Of a DNA stretch of 34,926 nucleotides, positions 9,773 through 17,305 are shown piece by piece (the stretch's first letter is position 1; the number at the start of each line of letters is the position of its first letter). The notes below the pieces were generated by a model, which was not told where the DNA came from, made no database searches, and saw only the letters and a program-made list of their open reading frames with translations. Both the position numbers and the translations under genes were made by a program. The stretch spans positions 1 through 34,926 of the forward strand of contig JAGKWS010000034.1 in NCBI GenBank assembly GCA_021151685.1, read 5' to 3'. Source of the DNA: Chitinophagaceae bacterium (lineage in GTDB: Bacteria; Bacteroidota; Bacteroidia; Chitinophagales; Chitinophagaceae).

Positions 9773-9794
9773 GGCGGCCTATGTAAGTGCCGCC
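9773..9794 (-). terminator. Possible terminator after the small secreted protein gene
   Basis: A 6-bp all-GC stem (9773-9778 with 9789-9794) begins 20 nt after the stop at 9815 and before the efflux operon. The following minus-strand bases (GCTTATGCTTT) make only a weak U tract, so this is tentative. Confidence 0.4.
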
Positions 9795-9814
9795 AAAAGA
9801 AAGAAAAGAGTAAA

Positions 9815-10237
9815 TCAGATTCGGAATATCTGGTAAAGGATGCAGCGACCCACATGGGTTGTTACGCTGCTTGCATCGGCAAATGAAAAGGGCGATTGTT
9901 CGCCTGCCGTATTGGTAGCAACTAAAGAAAATATGACACCAGCTATATACTGTGTATCAGAAAAAAACTGTTCGGCAGAGAAATTATCTTCGGTTTCTTC
10001 TTCCTCATCTTGGTTATCTTCCTGAGAAGTACCATCGTAATCGTCTGTAACGCCGGGTGGGGTATCTATTGCTTTATAAGCGGGCGTATTCTGATGAATG
10101 GTAGCTTGCTGCTTTTCGGCATGTGCATACGCCCAACTTACAGCATTTTTCTGGGTGGCAGTAGCCATTGGTGTGTACTGCGCCAAACCGCAGAACACAA
10201 AAGCAAATGCCAGAAAAAGACGCACCATTAATTTCAT
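9815..10237 (-). CDS. Small secreted acidic protein, function unknown
   Basis: I do not recognise this gene. The ATG at 10237 is preferred to one four codons upstream because it opens with MKLMVRLFLAFAFVFCGLAQ, a good signal peptide; the product is about 140 residues. After a polar stretch (residues about 25-55) comes a strongly acidic segment (DYDGTSQEDNQDEEEETEDN), then a predicted folded tail with a hydrophobic patch (YIAGVIFSLVA) and the C-terminus HVGRCILYQIFRI. It is probably periplasmic or exported. An exact -7 box (TAATTTTG) ends only 9 nt before the ATG. It sits between the CPBP protease and the efflux operon on the same strand; a link to either is not shown. Coding status rests on the signal peptide, the promoter and an open frame. 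Confidence 0.6.
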   Translation of the reverse strand: MKLMVRLFLAFAFVFCGLAQYTPMATATQKNAVSWAYAHAEKQQATIHQNTPAYKAIDTPPGVTDDYDGTSQEDNQDEEEETEDNFSAEQFFSDTQYIAGVIFSLVATNTAGEQSPFSFADASSVTTHVGRCILYQIFRI

Positions 10238-10246
10238 TAGCAAAAA

Positions 10247-10254
10247 CAAAATTA
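10247..10254 (-). promoter_or_regulatory. -7 promoter box (TAATTTTG) very close to a start codon
   Basis: An exact TAnnTTTG match on the minus strand, separated by 9 nt from the ATG at 10237. Transcription would start only a few bases before the start codon. No -33 element is clear. Confidence 0.5.
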
Positions 10255-10335
10255 GAACAATACCTACATGTTGTATGTGAAATGAGATGTTAAATGTAGT
10301 TAATCGACCTTAACGGGCATTTCAGAAGCATTTAC

Positions 10336-11190
10336 TCAGTAGGCTTTTATGCCTGAAGTTCGAGAAAGATGTGCAGGTTTGAAAAGGATAATGGTTGCAA
10401 TTCCCCATATTGTAATAAGCATGCCCATATTTCCCACAACAGATGTACCGGCAAAATTGGCAGTAAAGGCAACGTCTATGGTAGAGTGAAAAATAGCGCA
10501 TGTAAGTATACCAGCCTTTGTAGAATTGTATAGCCAAGACAAAAGCACACTGCCGGTAAGTAAACTCAGTACCCAGCCCACTACACCTGCAACACCCATA
10601 GACATATAGCCGGGCCTATACAAAAACAATGGCCAATGCCATAACGCCCAAAATATAGTTAAGAACAATGCTGCCGAAAGTGCATTCATTTTTATCTGTA
10701 GACGAGGCAATGCATAGCCACGCCAACCAATTTCCTCTCCCACGCCAAAGAATGCCAGATTGTAAAGAAAGAAAGTAATGATGTTGAGCTCAGGAAATTC
10801 GGTATAGTGCAGCAAACCAGATACATTGAAAGGCACACCGTTCTGAAAGTGGTCTATTAATGCAGCCAATACAGCCAACACAAAAGGGCTGAACAGGGCA
10901 ATAAGTGCATACCACCATGCGCCGGTACGTATACATTGCTGTAGGAGGGTGGCCAATGCACCTTTCTCCCCCTTCCACCAAGTCATAAAGAATGCTGCCA
11001 ACATAGGGCCCCATGCCCCTATAGCATGGTTGAGTGGTATAGACGGTAGTTGGGGAAGACCCAATTTTGTACCATATAGTGGTAGCCAAATTACCCAACT
11101 GATGGTATATGCAAGTACAAAATACAGGGCAATTTCAGTGTATAGTTTGTGGTTACAATTTTCCTTTTTATACTCGGCTGGGGTATTCAT
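10336..11190 (-). CDS. CPBP-family intramembrane metalloprotease (CAAX-prenyl-protease-like/Abi)
   Basis: A polytopic membrane protein of 284 residues from the ATG at 11190, chosen over 11256 because MNTPAEYKKE leads naturally into the first helix and the longer N-terminus overlaps the likely promoter. The glutamic-protease-type CPBP motifs are intact: GEEIGWRG (E152, E153, R157), FWALWHWP (H185) and AIFHSTID (H235). The family cleaves or processes peptides inside the membrane; in bacteria members have been linked to bacteriocin self-immunity and processing, but the substrate here cannot be read. A near-match promoter box TATCTTTA lies at 11212-11219 on the minus strand. The neighbours give no functional clue. 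Confidence 0.88.
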   Translation of the reverse strand: MNTPAEYKKENCNHKLYTEIALYFVLAYTISWVIWLPLYGTKLGLPQLPSIPLNHAIGAWGPMLAAFFMTWWKGEKGALATLLQQCIRTGAWWYALIALFSPFVLAVLAALIDHFQNGVPFNVSGLLHYTEFPELNIITFFLYNLAFFGVGEEIGWRGYALPRLQIKMNALSAALFLTIFWALWHWPLFLYRPGYMSMGVAGVVGWVLSLLTGSVLLSWLYNSTKAGILTCAIFHSTIDVAFTANFAGTSVVGNMGMLITIWGIATIILFKPAHLSRTSGIKAY

Positions 11191-11339
11191 TTTGTGTCGT
11201 TTTTCCGGACATAAAGATAGATGGAGGTCATATGTAAGCTGCCGTGCATCTATCATGAAAAGGTTATGATTTATGTCATTTTATTTGTGAAATACGTTTC
11301 CACATGTTTTTGCCGTTTGTATAGACACAATACCCGACC

Positions 11340-11884
11340 ATGTTTCGTACATCTGGTAACAAGCACGCATTGCACTGGATTGTTTCATGTGCGTTTACCG
11401 CCTATTTCTATTATTGGGACAATCTAACATATTATGTAGAGGATGATGGCGCAATATGCTGGCAGGTTTTACTACCGTTTGTATGTGCGCTGTTTTCGTT
11501 TTTATGGGTGGGTTATGTACTGTTTTTTTTATTTAAGAATAGGGGCGGGTTCTGTGTGTTGACTCCCTTTTTTCTGTTGATTGTTTATTTGTCGCGTATG
11601 TTTTATGGAGGTGAAATAGCCAACATTCATGGCTGTGATATGTCTTTTTCTTCCCAATTCATACCATACAGAAATGGATGTTTTCGTCTCAACACCAGCT
11701 ATGTAAATGAACATAGATTTATGACCTGAAGTTTTGACATTGAGGGCGACTCAGTAGTTTTGAATGTAGACAGAAGGTTTGTCTGAAGTGTTTTGAGTAT
11801 TCGTGGGCTGATTTGTACGGTAAAATTCTTGTGTCGCATATTCCTGAATGTATTGAATGCTTACCCGTTTATGAGATAAAATGA
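11340..11884 (+). pseudogene. Decayed gene for a small membrane protein (one stop, one frameshift)
   Basis: The intact first part (11340-11729, 129 codons) encodes a protein with two or three hydrophobic segments (around WQVLLPFVCALF, VGYVLFFLF and FFLLIVYL). After its TGA the same frame continues with gene-like sequence (SFDIEGDSVVLNVDRRFV, 11730-11783) to a second TGA. From 11780 the +1 frame carries on as CLKCFEYSWADLYGKIL...HIPECIECLPVYEIK to a TGA at 11882-11884. Neither downstream piece has a usable start codon. Together they read like one protein of about 180 residues broken by a stop and a frameshift. The family is not recognised. The alternative is that only the 129-residue gene is real and the rest is chance. 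Confidence 0.45.
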
Positions 11885-12000
11885 AAGTGTTGTTTTGGGT
11901 AGAACAGGGAAATTGGTAGTATGAAAGTAGTGGATTTGCCAGCCATTTTGAAGGACGGAATTATAGTATTGTCAGTTTCTTTTAGGAAGGGAATACCAAA
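11885..12000. other. Non-coding stretch before terminator
   Basis: Together with the decayed gene remnant before it, this AT-rich stretch fills the gap to the T9SS type A gene. I see no coding signal, RNA gene or repeat in it. Confidence 0.5.
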
Positions 12001-12038
12001 ACAAGAGGCCATCTCATCATTATGAGATAGCCTCTTGT
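12001..12038 (-). terminator. Intrinsic terminator of the T9SS type A protein gene
   Basis: A long inverted repeat of 16 pairs plus one mismatch (12001-12017 with 12022-12038, 4-nt loop) starts 42 nt beyond the stop at 12081. On the minus strand it is followed by TTTTGG. Confidence 0.85.
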
Positions 12039-12080
12039 CTAGCCTGTTTGATATCCTTGGGTATATATGGTAAATCTCTG

Positions 12081-13439
12081 CTATTCCTTTGTAAGTCGCT
12101 CAATAAACAATGCTCCGTCGGAAGTCATTACTTTAATCAAGTAGGTGCCTTTAGGTAGGGTGTTCATATCTAATGTAGCCCATTGTTTACCAATTGTATT
12201 GATATTTTTCAAGATTTGGGACGATAGGTCTCTGCCCAAAAGGTCTATTACAGCAATGTTGTTGATAGTGCCTGCAGGGATGGAAATGGTTGCCATACCA
12301 TGTACTGGATTTGGGTGAATTATGAATTTTGGTTTTGCTGTCTGCGCGGTGGCTGTATTGGGGTCTACCAAGACTTCATGAATGTTGCTGGTAATGCTAT
12401 CTGTACATCCCGATTCTTGCAATATAACGGCTGTAATAGTATCAATTTCTGTACCTTTTGTATAGGTGATGTTTGGTACCCCTGTAATTCCTATCAGAGC
12501 CCCTCTGTTGTACCACTTAATGGTGTAGCCGGGCATTACTCCCGCAACACTTGCTGTTACGGTAACGCTTGTGCCCGGTGCGGCAGTTGTTGGGCCGGTT
12601 ATAGCTATTGATGAGGCTACATCTCCAACATTCACATAAATACTATCGCGGGTAACACAAACTTTTCGGAACGATATATCGTCCAGAGAAAAGTCATTGC
12701 CTACAATAGCCGTAGTCATATTCCGCACATTGATGGTGGCAGTTGTAGCTGTACCGCTGTTCCATACGGCCTGAAACTCTCGCCATGTACCACTTGGCGA
12801 CAAAATGGTATCTGGTGTTTCCAGCGATGTGCCATTCACCTGAAATTGCAGAATAGGACAATTTGATGGCAATACCGAAGCACTCCAATTGGCTACCCAG
12901 GCCGAGAAATTGTAGTTTGTGTTGGGTGTTACCGCTACTGTTTGTGTCCAGACGTTTACAGATGTAGATGCACCATTAATAGCCATCATGTTGCCAGAGC
13001 CTGTGGTATGGTCGCCGTGAGAGTAGGCCGATGGGTGGCAAGAACTGGGGTTGGTGGTAATAGTGTATCGGTTTTCGAACCATAATGCAGAGCTGGCAGG
13101 GGTAACATAGGAGTATGCGCTTGTAAAGCCAGTATTACCAGCACTGAAGTTGGGGTTCACAACCAAATTGGGCCCGTCTGTTTCTATCATGGTTATATAG
13201 TAGTAGCCCGAGGTAGTACCAGTAATTGTGGTACTGGGGGTTGTGCTGCTCGATAAACCAGTAGTTGGGCTCCATGTTAAACTCTCAATGGTACCCGTAC
13301 TTGTGGCTGTTGCTGTAATTGTAGCGGTACCGCCAGCACATATGTTTATTGTGTCGGCTAATGAAAGTGTACCACAGTCCTGACCGTGTGCTGCGAAAGA
13401 GCCACAAAGTACCATTAAAAATATGGATAGTTTATTCAT
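12081..13439 (-). CDS. Secreted multidomain protein with T9SS type A sorting domain
   Basis: A 452-residue exported protein. The ATG at 13439 is chosen because it opens with a signal peptide (MNKLSIFLMVLCGSFAAHG, cleaved near AHGQ); an upstream in-frame ATG at 13562 would bury it. Domains in order: an Ig-like/PKD-like module near residues 20-85 (ICAGGTATITATA...WSPTTGL); a jelly-roll, carbohydrate-binding-like domain around 90-265 (LVVNPNFSAGNTGF..., ending NDFSLDDISFRK); a second Ig-like module about 270-365 (SIYVNVGD...GCTDSI); and a C-terminal domain of about 80 residues (IIHPNPVHGMATISI...LPKGTYLIKVMTSDG) matching the Por secretion/T9SS type A signal. It is therefore delivered through T9SS to the surface or medium. 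The ligand or role is unknown; CBM-like folds suggest glycan binding. Confidence 0.88.
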   Translation of the reverse strand: MNKLSIFLMVLCGSFAAHGQDCGTLSLADTINICAGGTATITATATSTGTIESLTWSPTTGLSSSTTPSTTITGTTSGYYYITMIETDGPNLVVNPNFSAGNTGFTSAYSYVTPASSALWFENRYTITTNPSSCHPSAYSHGDHTTGSGNMMAINGASTSVNVWTQTVAVTPNTNYNFSAWVANWSASVLPSNCPILQFQVNGTSLETPDTILSPSGTWREFQAVWNSGTATTATINVRNMTTAIVGNDFSLDDISFRKVCVTRDSIYVNVGDVASSIAITGPTTAAPGTSVTVTASVAGVMPGYTIKWYNRGALIGITGVPNITYTKGTEIDTITAVILQESGCTDSITSNIHEVLVDPNTATAQTAKPKFIIHPNPVHGMATISIPAGTINNIAVIDLLGRDLSSQILKNINTIGKQWATLDMNTLPKGTYLIKVMTSDGALFIERLTKE

Positions 13440-13747
13440 CGTTTTATTCTTTTCTTTATAATGTGGGAAGTACTCGTAAAGGTATTTTCGAAAAGACAAA
13501 GTGGCCGGTATTTCCGACGAAATGCGCAAATTGTGGTGTGAAATGCATGTGTAACCACACACGCAACATTATACAATACAGTTAGCTGTCAATTCCGTTT
13601 TTATGATAATGACTGTAGAGAATCGAATGTTCCAAATACTTGCCACACACTGTTGTTGTCTAAACGAATAGGGAAGTCGCAAATCCAGAAATTTCAGAAG
13701 AATAGACGAAGGGGCACAAAACGAAAGTTTCAATTCGCTCTGAAATC
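13440..13747. other. Intergenic region upstream of the T9SS type A gene
   Basis: This 308-nt gap separates two minus-strand genes. It should hold the promoter of the secreted-protein gene, but no exact TAnnTTTG box was found on the minus strand. I see no RNA gene, repeat or coding signal. Confidence 0.5.
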
Positions 13748-14605
13748 TTACAACTCCGACTCAAATTGTTTTAACTGTATGCCTTTTTCAGTTTTCCATT
13801 CAAGGGGGCCACTTGCCGAACGTGCCAATATTGCTGTAGCGGCTCGTGAAGATGAATTAAAAACATAATCCTTATTTAGGATGTAAAAGTCGCCAGATTG
13901 CGTTAGAATTCCATCGGTTAACATTTGCGTTCTTTCATTTCGTATGCTCTCAGTCAATGACTGTTGCGCATTTACAATCAGCGATGCTCCTTTGAAAACA
14001 ATAAAACCCTCAGTTGAAGGAATTCCTTTGCCGTTTGCGCCTGCACTATTACGACAGTAAAAATACTCTTCTTTTTTGTTGTTATATTCTATTGTTTCTT
14101 CAAGTGATTCAAATATTTTATGACCCAATGTTGCGGTTAGCAACTTTACATTAGCTAAGAATTCTTCCAGCTCAGCTTGTTCTGCCTCTGACAATTCGGG
14201 CTTTGTTGGTACATTTTGCACTAACTTATATCGTCCAATTGAGATAGCCAAATCATGCAGTCGGCTTTCTAAGTACTTTACGCTGGCTTTATTAAGGTAT
14301 TTGTCTTTACTTCCAAAAAAAATGACTTCATTCCAGAACTCTTTGTTGGTGATGTGATGCGACAATCGTTCACGTATCACTTCGGCCTCTCCGATGTATG
14401 CAGCGTCTTCATTTTTTTCGCCTTTTCCAATTAATAGATATACCCCGGGTTTTTGAAATTCTGGCCTATTGATGTAATCTTTTACCTTAATTCTTGGCAC
14501 TTTTATTCCTATACCGGTCCAATTACTCAATTCAACTGTCATTAGCCCGTTGACGGTTCCGTCAACTAAAAAAAGACGGATAGTTTTCCCAAATGAAGAA
14601 GGCAT
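13748..14605 (-). CDS. GIY-YIG nuclease-domain protein with C-terminal DUF4357
   Basis: A 285-residue protein. A GIY-YIG nuclease fold lies at about residues 50-135: GVY (54-56), YIG in AYIGEAE (70-72), the catalytic-type Arg in VIRERLSHH (R78/R80) and the metal-binding Glu in KYLESRLHD (E113). The C-terminal 70 residues resemble DUF4357 (GFIVFKGA...SSSRAATAILARSASGPLEWKT), a common partner of GIY-YIG and restriction-type proteins. With these residues present it is probably an active nuclease, but its DNA target is unknown; restriction-like, defence or repair roles are all possible. Codons are visibly more AT-rich than in the housekeeping neighbours, and the gene lies just beyond the 3' end of tRNA-Ser, so acquisition by transfer is plausible. 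Confidence 0.85.
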   Translation of the reverse strand: MPSSFGKTIRLFLVDGTVNGLMTVELSNWTGIGIKVPRIKVKDYINRPEFQKPGVYLLIGKGEKNEDAAYIGEAEVIRERLSHHITNKEFWNEVIFFGSKDKYLNKASVKYLESRLHDLAISIGRYKLVQNVPTKPELSEAEQAELEEFLANVKLLTATLGHKIFESLEETIEYNNKKEEYFYCRNSAGANGKGIPSTEGFIVFKGASLIVNAQQSLTESIRNERTQMLTDGILTQSGDFYILNKDYVFNSSSRAATAILARSASGPLEWKTEKGIQLKQFESEL

Positions 14606-14645
14606 AGAGTCGCAATTGGTATAATGTAAAGTGATATTAATAAAA

Positions 14646-14669
14646 AAGCCTCACATTTCTGCAAGGCTT
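14646..14669 (-). terminator. Intrinsic terminator of tRNA-Ser
   Basis: A 6-bp stem (14646-14651 with 14664-14669) lies directly downstream of the tRNA on the minus strand and is followed by TTTTTTATT, a good U tract. Confidence 0.75.
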
Positions 14670-14672
14670 CTG

Positions 14673-14761
14673 CGGAGAAAGAGGGATTCGAACCCTCGAT
14701 ACCCTTTGACAGGTATACACACTTTCCAGGCGTGCCTCTTCAACCACTCGAGCATCTCTCC
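14673..14761 (-). tRNA. tRNA-Ser (anticodon GGA)
   Basis: Read on the minus strand, it has a 7-bp acceptor stem (GGAGAGA with TTTCTCC, one G-U), a D arm (CTCGAGTGGTTGAAGAG), the anticodon arm GCACGCCTGGAAAGTGTG with anticodon GGA, a long variable arm (class II, as expected for Ser) and the T loop GGTTCGAATCC. The anticodon arm is identical to the E. coli tRNA-Ser(GGA) arm as I remember it. The discriminator is G. The 3' CCA is not encoded. Confidence 0.97.
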
Positions 14762-14874
14762 AATGCAGTTGCAAGGGCGGCAAAGTTAATCATTGCCCGC
14801 AACAAGCAAAATAGTTTTTATGCTACAATTGCACTTTGTGCAATTAGCATCACAATTATGGTCTTGAAAAAAAA

Positions 14875-15003
14875 TTATGGCACAAAAGTAGGCGGCGTAA
14901 ACATATGCCCCGGACAACCGTATTTTTTGGTGCCGCAAGAAGACATGCTCAACAACGCAACTATCGCTACAAGGGGCAACACACGCACTATCTTTGAAAA
15001 CAT
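14875..15003 (-). CDS. Tiny (42-residue) lipoprotein
   Basis: A very small gene starting at ATG 15003 (another ATG two codons upstream at 15009 is possible). The product is almost entirely a lipoprotein signal (MFSKIVRVLPLVAIVALL), with lipobox MSSC, followed by a short mature peptide CGTKKYGCPGHMFTPPTFVP carrying a second Cys. Short lipoproteins with a C-x-x-K-K/R-Y-G-C-P start are, from memory, seen in many Bacteroidota; their function is unknown. It is divergent from mpl and lies upstream of tRNA-Ser. Longer upstream in-frame extension is unlikely because it would run into the mpl promoter and coding region. Confidence 0.7.
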   Translation of the reverse strand: MFSKIVRVLPLVAIVALLSMSSCGTKKYGCPGHMFTPPTFVP

Positions 15004-15045
15004 TTGCATACCGTATAAAATTGATTGTATCGTAAAAAGCTCGGT

Positions 15046-15053
15046 TAACTTTG
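15046..15053 (+). promoter_or_regulatory. Promoter of mpl (-7 box TAACTTTG)
   Basis: An exact TAnnTTTG match lies 34 nt before the mpl start. A TTGATTG at 15021-15027 can serve as the -33 element, with a spacer of 18 nt (or 22 from the first TTG). The leader would be about 30 nt and purine/A-rich near the start codon. Confidence 0.7.
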
Positions 15054-15087
15054 TACGAAGATAGAAAAAAAATAAACTACACAAACA

Positions 15088-16452
15088 ATGCAGCATATAC
15101 ACTTCATAGCAATAGGAGGCGCCATCATGCACCAGCTGGCACTGGCCCTGCACCGCAAGGGTTTTACCATCACCGGTAGCGACGATGAAATAACCGACCC
15201 CGCCAAAAGCAACCTTGCTGCGGCAGGCCTGTTACCTGCTGCGTTTGGTTGGTTTCCCGATAAAATTACCTCATCGGTACAAGCCGTGGTATTGGGTATG
15301 CATGCCAAGGCGGGTAACCCCGAATTGCTGGCTGCTAAAGCCGCAGGCATTCCTGTTTATTCCTTCCCGCAGTATGTATACGAGGTAAGCAAAAACAAAA
15401 AGAGGGTAGTAATAGCTGGTAGCCATGGCAAAACTACCATTACCTCTATGGTGATGCATATTCTGCGTCATCAGGGTATCGATTTCGATTATCTGGTTGG
15501 TGCCCGTGTGGCCGGGTTCGATTCATCAGTTCGCCTTACCGATGCGCCCCTCATTGTGCTGGAGGGCGATGAATATCCGGCATCTGTTGAGGAAAAACGC
15601 CCCAAGATATTTTTCTACCAACCGCACATCAGCGTGCTTTCAGGTATCGCTTGGGATCATATTAATGTCTTCCCCACTTACGAAAACTATTTTTCTCAGT
15701 TCCAACACTACTTAACCCACATGCAGGCGGGGGCCAGTGTGTACTATAATGCGGAAGATCCGGAGGTAGTGCGCGCTATTCAGACATCTGCATCGCATTT
15801 GCACACACGGCCCTACCAAACACCCCCATACCACTACAAAGATGGTTATCCTATTATTGATGCTGTCAGTGGCCCGGTACCAGTTTCGGTATTTGGGAGG
15901 CACAACCTGCTGAATATGCAGGCTGCCATAGATGTGTGTAAAGAGCTGGGTGTGAGTGAAGCTGACTGTCTTTCCGCCATTGCTTCCTTTACAGGTGCGG
16001 CACGCCGGTTGGAGAAGGTAAAGGAAGAGCCGGGACTGCTTGTCTATCGCGACTTTGCCCATGCCCCCAGCAAGCTACGCGCTACACTTAGTGCGGTTCG
16101 CGAGGCATATGCGGGCCATCACCTCATAGCCTGCTTCGAACTGCATACCTACAGCAGCCTGAACGAGCAATTTCTGGAGCAATACACAGGTTGCATGGCC
16201 GGGGCCGACGAGGCCATTGTGTACTTTAGCCAACACGCCCTGCAACTAAAAGGACTGCCCCCGCTCGATGCCGCCAAGGTTCAGCAAATGTTTGGCCGTG
16301 TCGATCTTGTTGCTACCAGCAATCCACAACAGTTAGAGACTTTGGTACATAACAGTGTGCAACAACCACAAAAACCTGTGTTTTTATTACTCATGAGCTC
16401 TGGCACTTTCGATGGAATTGATTGGAATGCTGTAAGTTCGCACCAGAAATAG
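15088..16452 (+). CDS. mpl: Mur ligase of the Mpl family (UDP-MurNAc:L-Ala-gamma-D-Glu-mDAP ligase-like)
   Basis: A cytosolic ATP-dependent ligase expected to attach recycled tripeptide to UDP-MurNAc in peptidoglycan recycling. 454 residues. Domains: an N-terminal Rossmann-like part (HFIAIGGAIMHQLA, residues 3-16) as in MurC/Mpl; the ATP loop GSHGKTT (111-117); the central-domain glutamate region LEGDEYPAS; SGIAWDHINVFPTYENY; GRHNLLNMQAAI; and a C-terminal domain after RRLEKV. The DFAHAPSK segment sits where Mpl has DFAHHPT, and GGAIMHQLA replaces the GTFMGGLA-type sequence of MurC, so Mpl is preferred over MurC. The exonuclease gene starts 5 nt after its stop, so the two are likely co-transcribed. 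Confidence 0.87.
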   Translation: MQHIHFIAIGGAIMHQLALALHRKGFTITGSDDEITDPAKSNLAAAGLLPAAFGWFPDKITSSVQAVVLGMHAKAGNPELLAAKAAGIPVYSFPQYVYEVSKNKKRVVIAGSHGKTTITSMVMHILRHQGIDFDYLVGARVAGFDSSVRLTDAPLIVLEGDEYPASVEEKRPKIFFYQPHISVLSGIAWDHINVFPTYENYFSQFQHYLTHMQAGASVYYNAEDPEVVRAIQTSASHLHTRPYQTPPYHYKDGYPIIDAVSGPVPVSVFGRHNLLNMQAAIDVCKELGVSEADCLSAIASFTGAARRLEKVKEEPGLLVYRDFAHAPSKLRATLSAVREAYAGHHLIACFELHTYSSLNEQFLEQYTGCMAGADEAIVYFSQHALQLKGLPPLDAAKVQQMFGRVDLVATSNPQQLETLVHNSVQQPQKPVFLLLMSSGTFDGIDWNAVSSHQK

Positions 16453-16457
16453 TCTAC

Positions 16458-17243
16458 ATGTCCAAACTGACACTGAAGAAGCCCATAATTTTCTTCGACC
16501 TTGAAACTACTGGTACCGACCACGCCCGTGATCGCATTGTGGAACTGGCCTTGATAAAGATATTCCCGGATGGTAAAAGGGACAAGTTTGTACGCAGAGT
16601 AAATCCGGGTATGCCTATTCCTGCCGAGTCTACAGCTATACACGGTATTTCTGACGAGGATGTGAAGAATAGCCCCACTTTTCGCCAAATAGCGCATAAT
16701 CTGTTCGACTGGATGCGTGGTTGTGATTTGGGCGGCTATAACTCCAGCAAATTCGATTTGCCCCTATTGGCCGAGGAGTTTCTACGGTGCGATATTAATG
16801 TAGACTTCACCGAGCGGCATATGGTAGATGTGCAGCAGGTGTTCTTCAAAATGGAGGCACGCACTCTCAGTGCTGCTTATGCTTTTTATTGCAACAAAGA
16901 ATTGAACAACGCACACAGCGCCGAGGCCGACATTGAAGCTACTATAGAAGTGCTGGAAGCCCAATTGAAACGTTACCAGAACCTGAGTGGCGATGTGCCA
17001 TCGCTACACAAGTTCACCAATAACGATGAGTATGTAGATTTTGCACGCCGCATTGTTCTTAAAGACGGCAATCCGATATTCAACTTCGGCAAGCACAAAG
17101 GCCGCAAAGTTGAAGACGTGTTTACCGAAGAGCCACAGTACTACGACTGGATGATGCAGGCCGATTTTGCCTTGCATACTAAGCAAAAAATATCGGAAAT
17201 ACTCAACCGAATGAAGCTCAGGAAGTCTGGCCTCAAAGTTTAG
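16458..17243 (+). CDS. DnaQ-fold 3'-5' exonuclease with ExoX-like C-terminal domain
   Basis: A DEDDh exonuclease of 261 residues from the ATG at 16458; an in-frame ATG at 16422 would overlap mpl by 31 nt and adds sequence that does not look like part of the fold. Seen: Exo I FFDLETTG (D14, E16), Exo II GYNSSKFDLPLL (D100), and Exo III HSAEAD (H153, D158). A C-terminal segment (about 200-250: FNFGKHKGRKVEDV...YYDWM) resembles the small domain that follows the nuclease in exodeoxyribonuclease X and some DNA polymerase III epsilon-like proteins. It probably trims DNA 3' ends in repair or proofreading; RNA substrates cannot be excluded. It lies 5 nt behind mpl. Confidence 0.9.
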   Translation: MSKLTLKKPIIFFDLETTGTDHARDRIVELALIKIFPDGKRDKFVRRVNPGMPIPAESTAIHGISDEDVKNSPTFRQIAHNLFDWMRGCDLGGYNSSKFDLPLLAEEFLRCDINVDFTERHMVDVQQVFFKMEARTLSAAYAFYCNKELNNAHSAEADIEATIEVLEAQLKRYQNLSGDVPSLHKFTNNDEYVDFARRIVLKDGNPIFNFGKHKGRKVEDVFTEEPQYYDWMMQADFALHTKQKISEILNRMKLRKSGLKV

Positions 17244-17305
17244 CGTTTCCTTATACATATTTCATCTTTTATTCGCTATTTTGCCACACATTTCCAAAAA
17301 CCTGT

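Noticed and set aside
13439..13562. A 41-codon N-terminal extension of the T9SS type A protein
   Set aside because: Starting at 13562 would place the clear signal peptide in the interior; the ATG at 13439 gives a normal export signal.
14732..15064. A plus-strand open frame of 110 codons near mpl
   Set aside because: It starts inside tRNA-Ser on the opposite strand and runs antisense to the tiny lipoprotein gene and into the mpl promoter; it shows no protein character.
15088..16452. MurC (UDP-MurNAc:L-Ala ligase) as the identity of the Mur ligase
   Set aside because: The glycine-rich N-terminus and the DFAHAPSK segment fit Mpl better, and no division/cell-wall cluster (mraY, murG, ftsQ) surrounds the gene.
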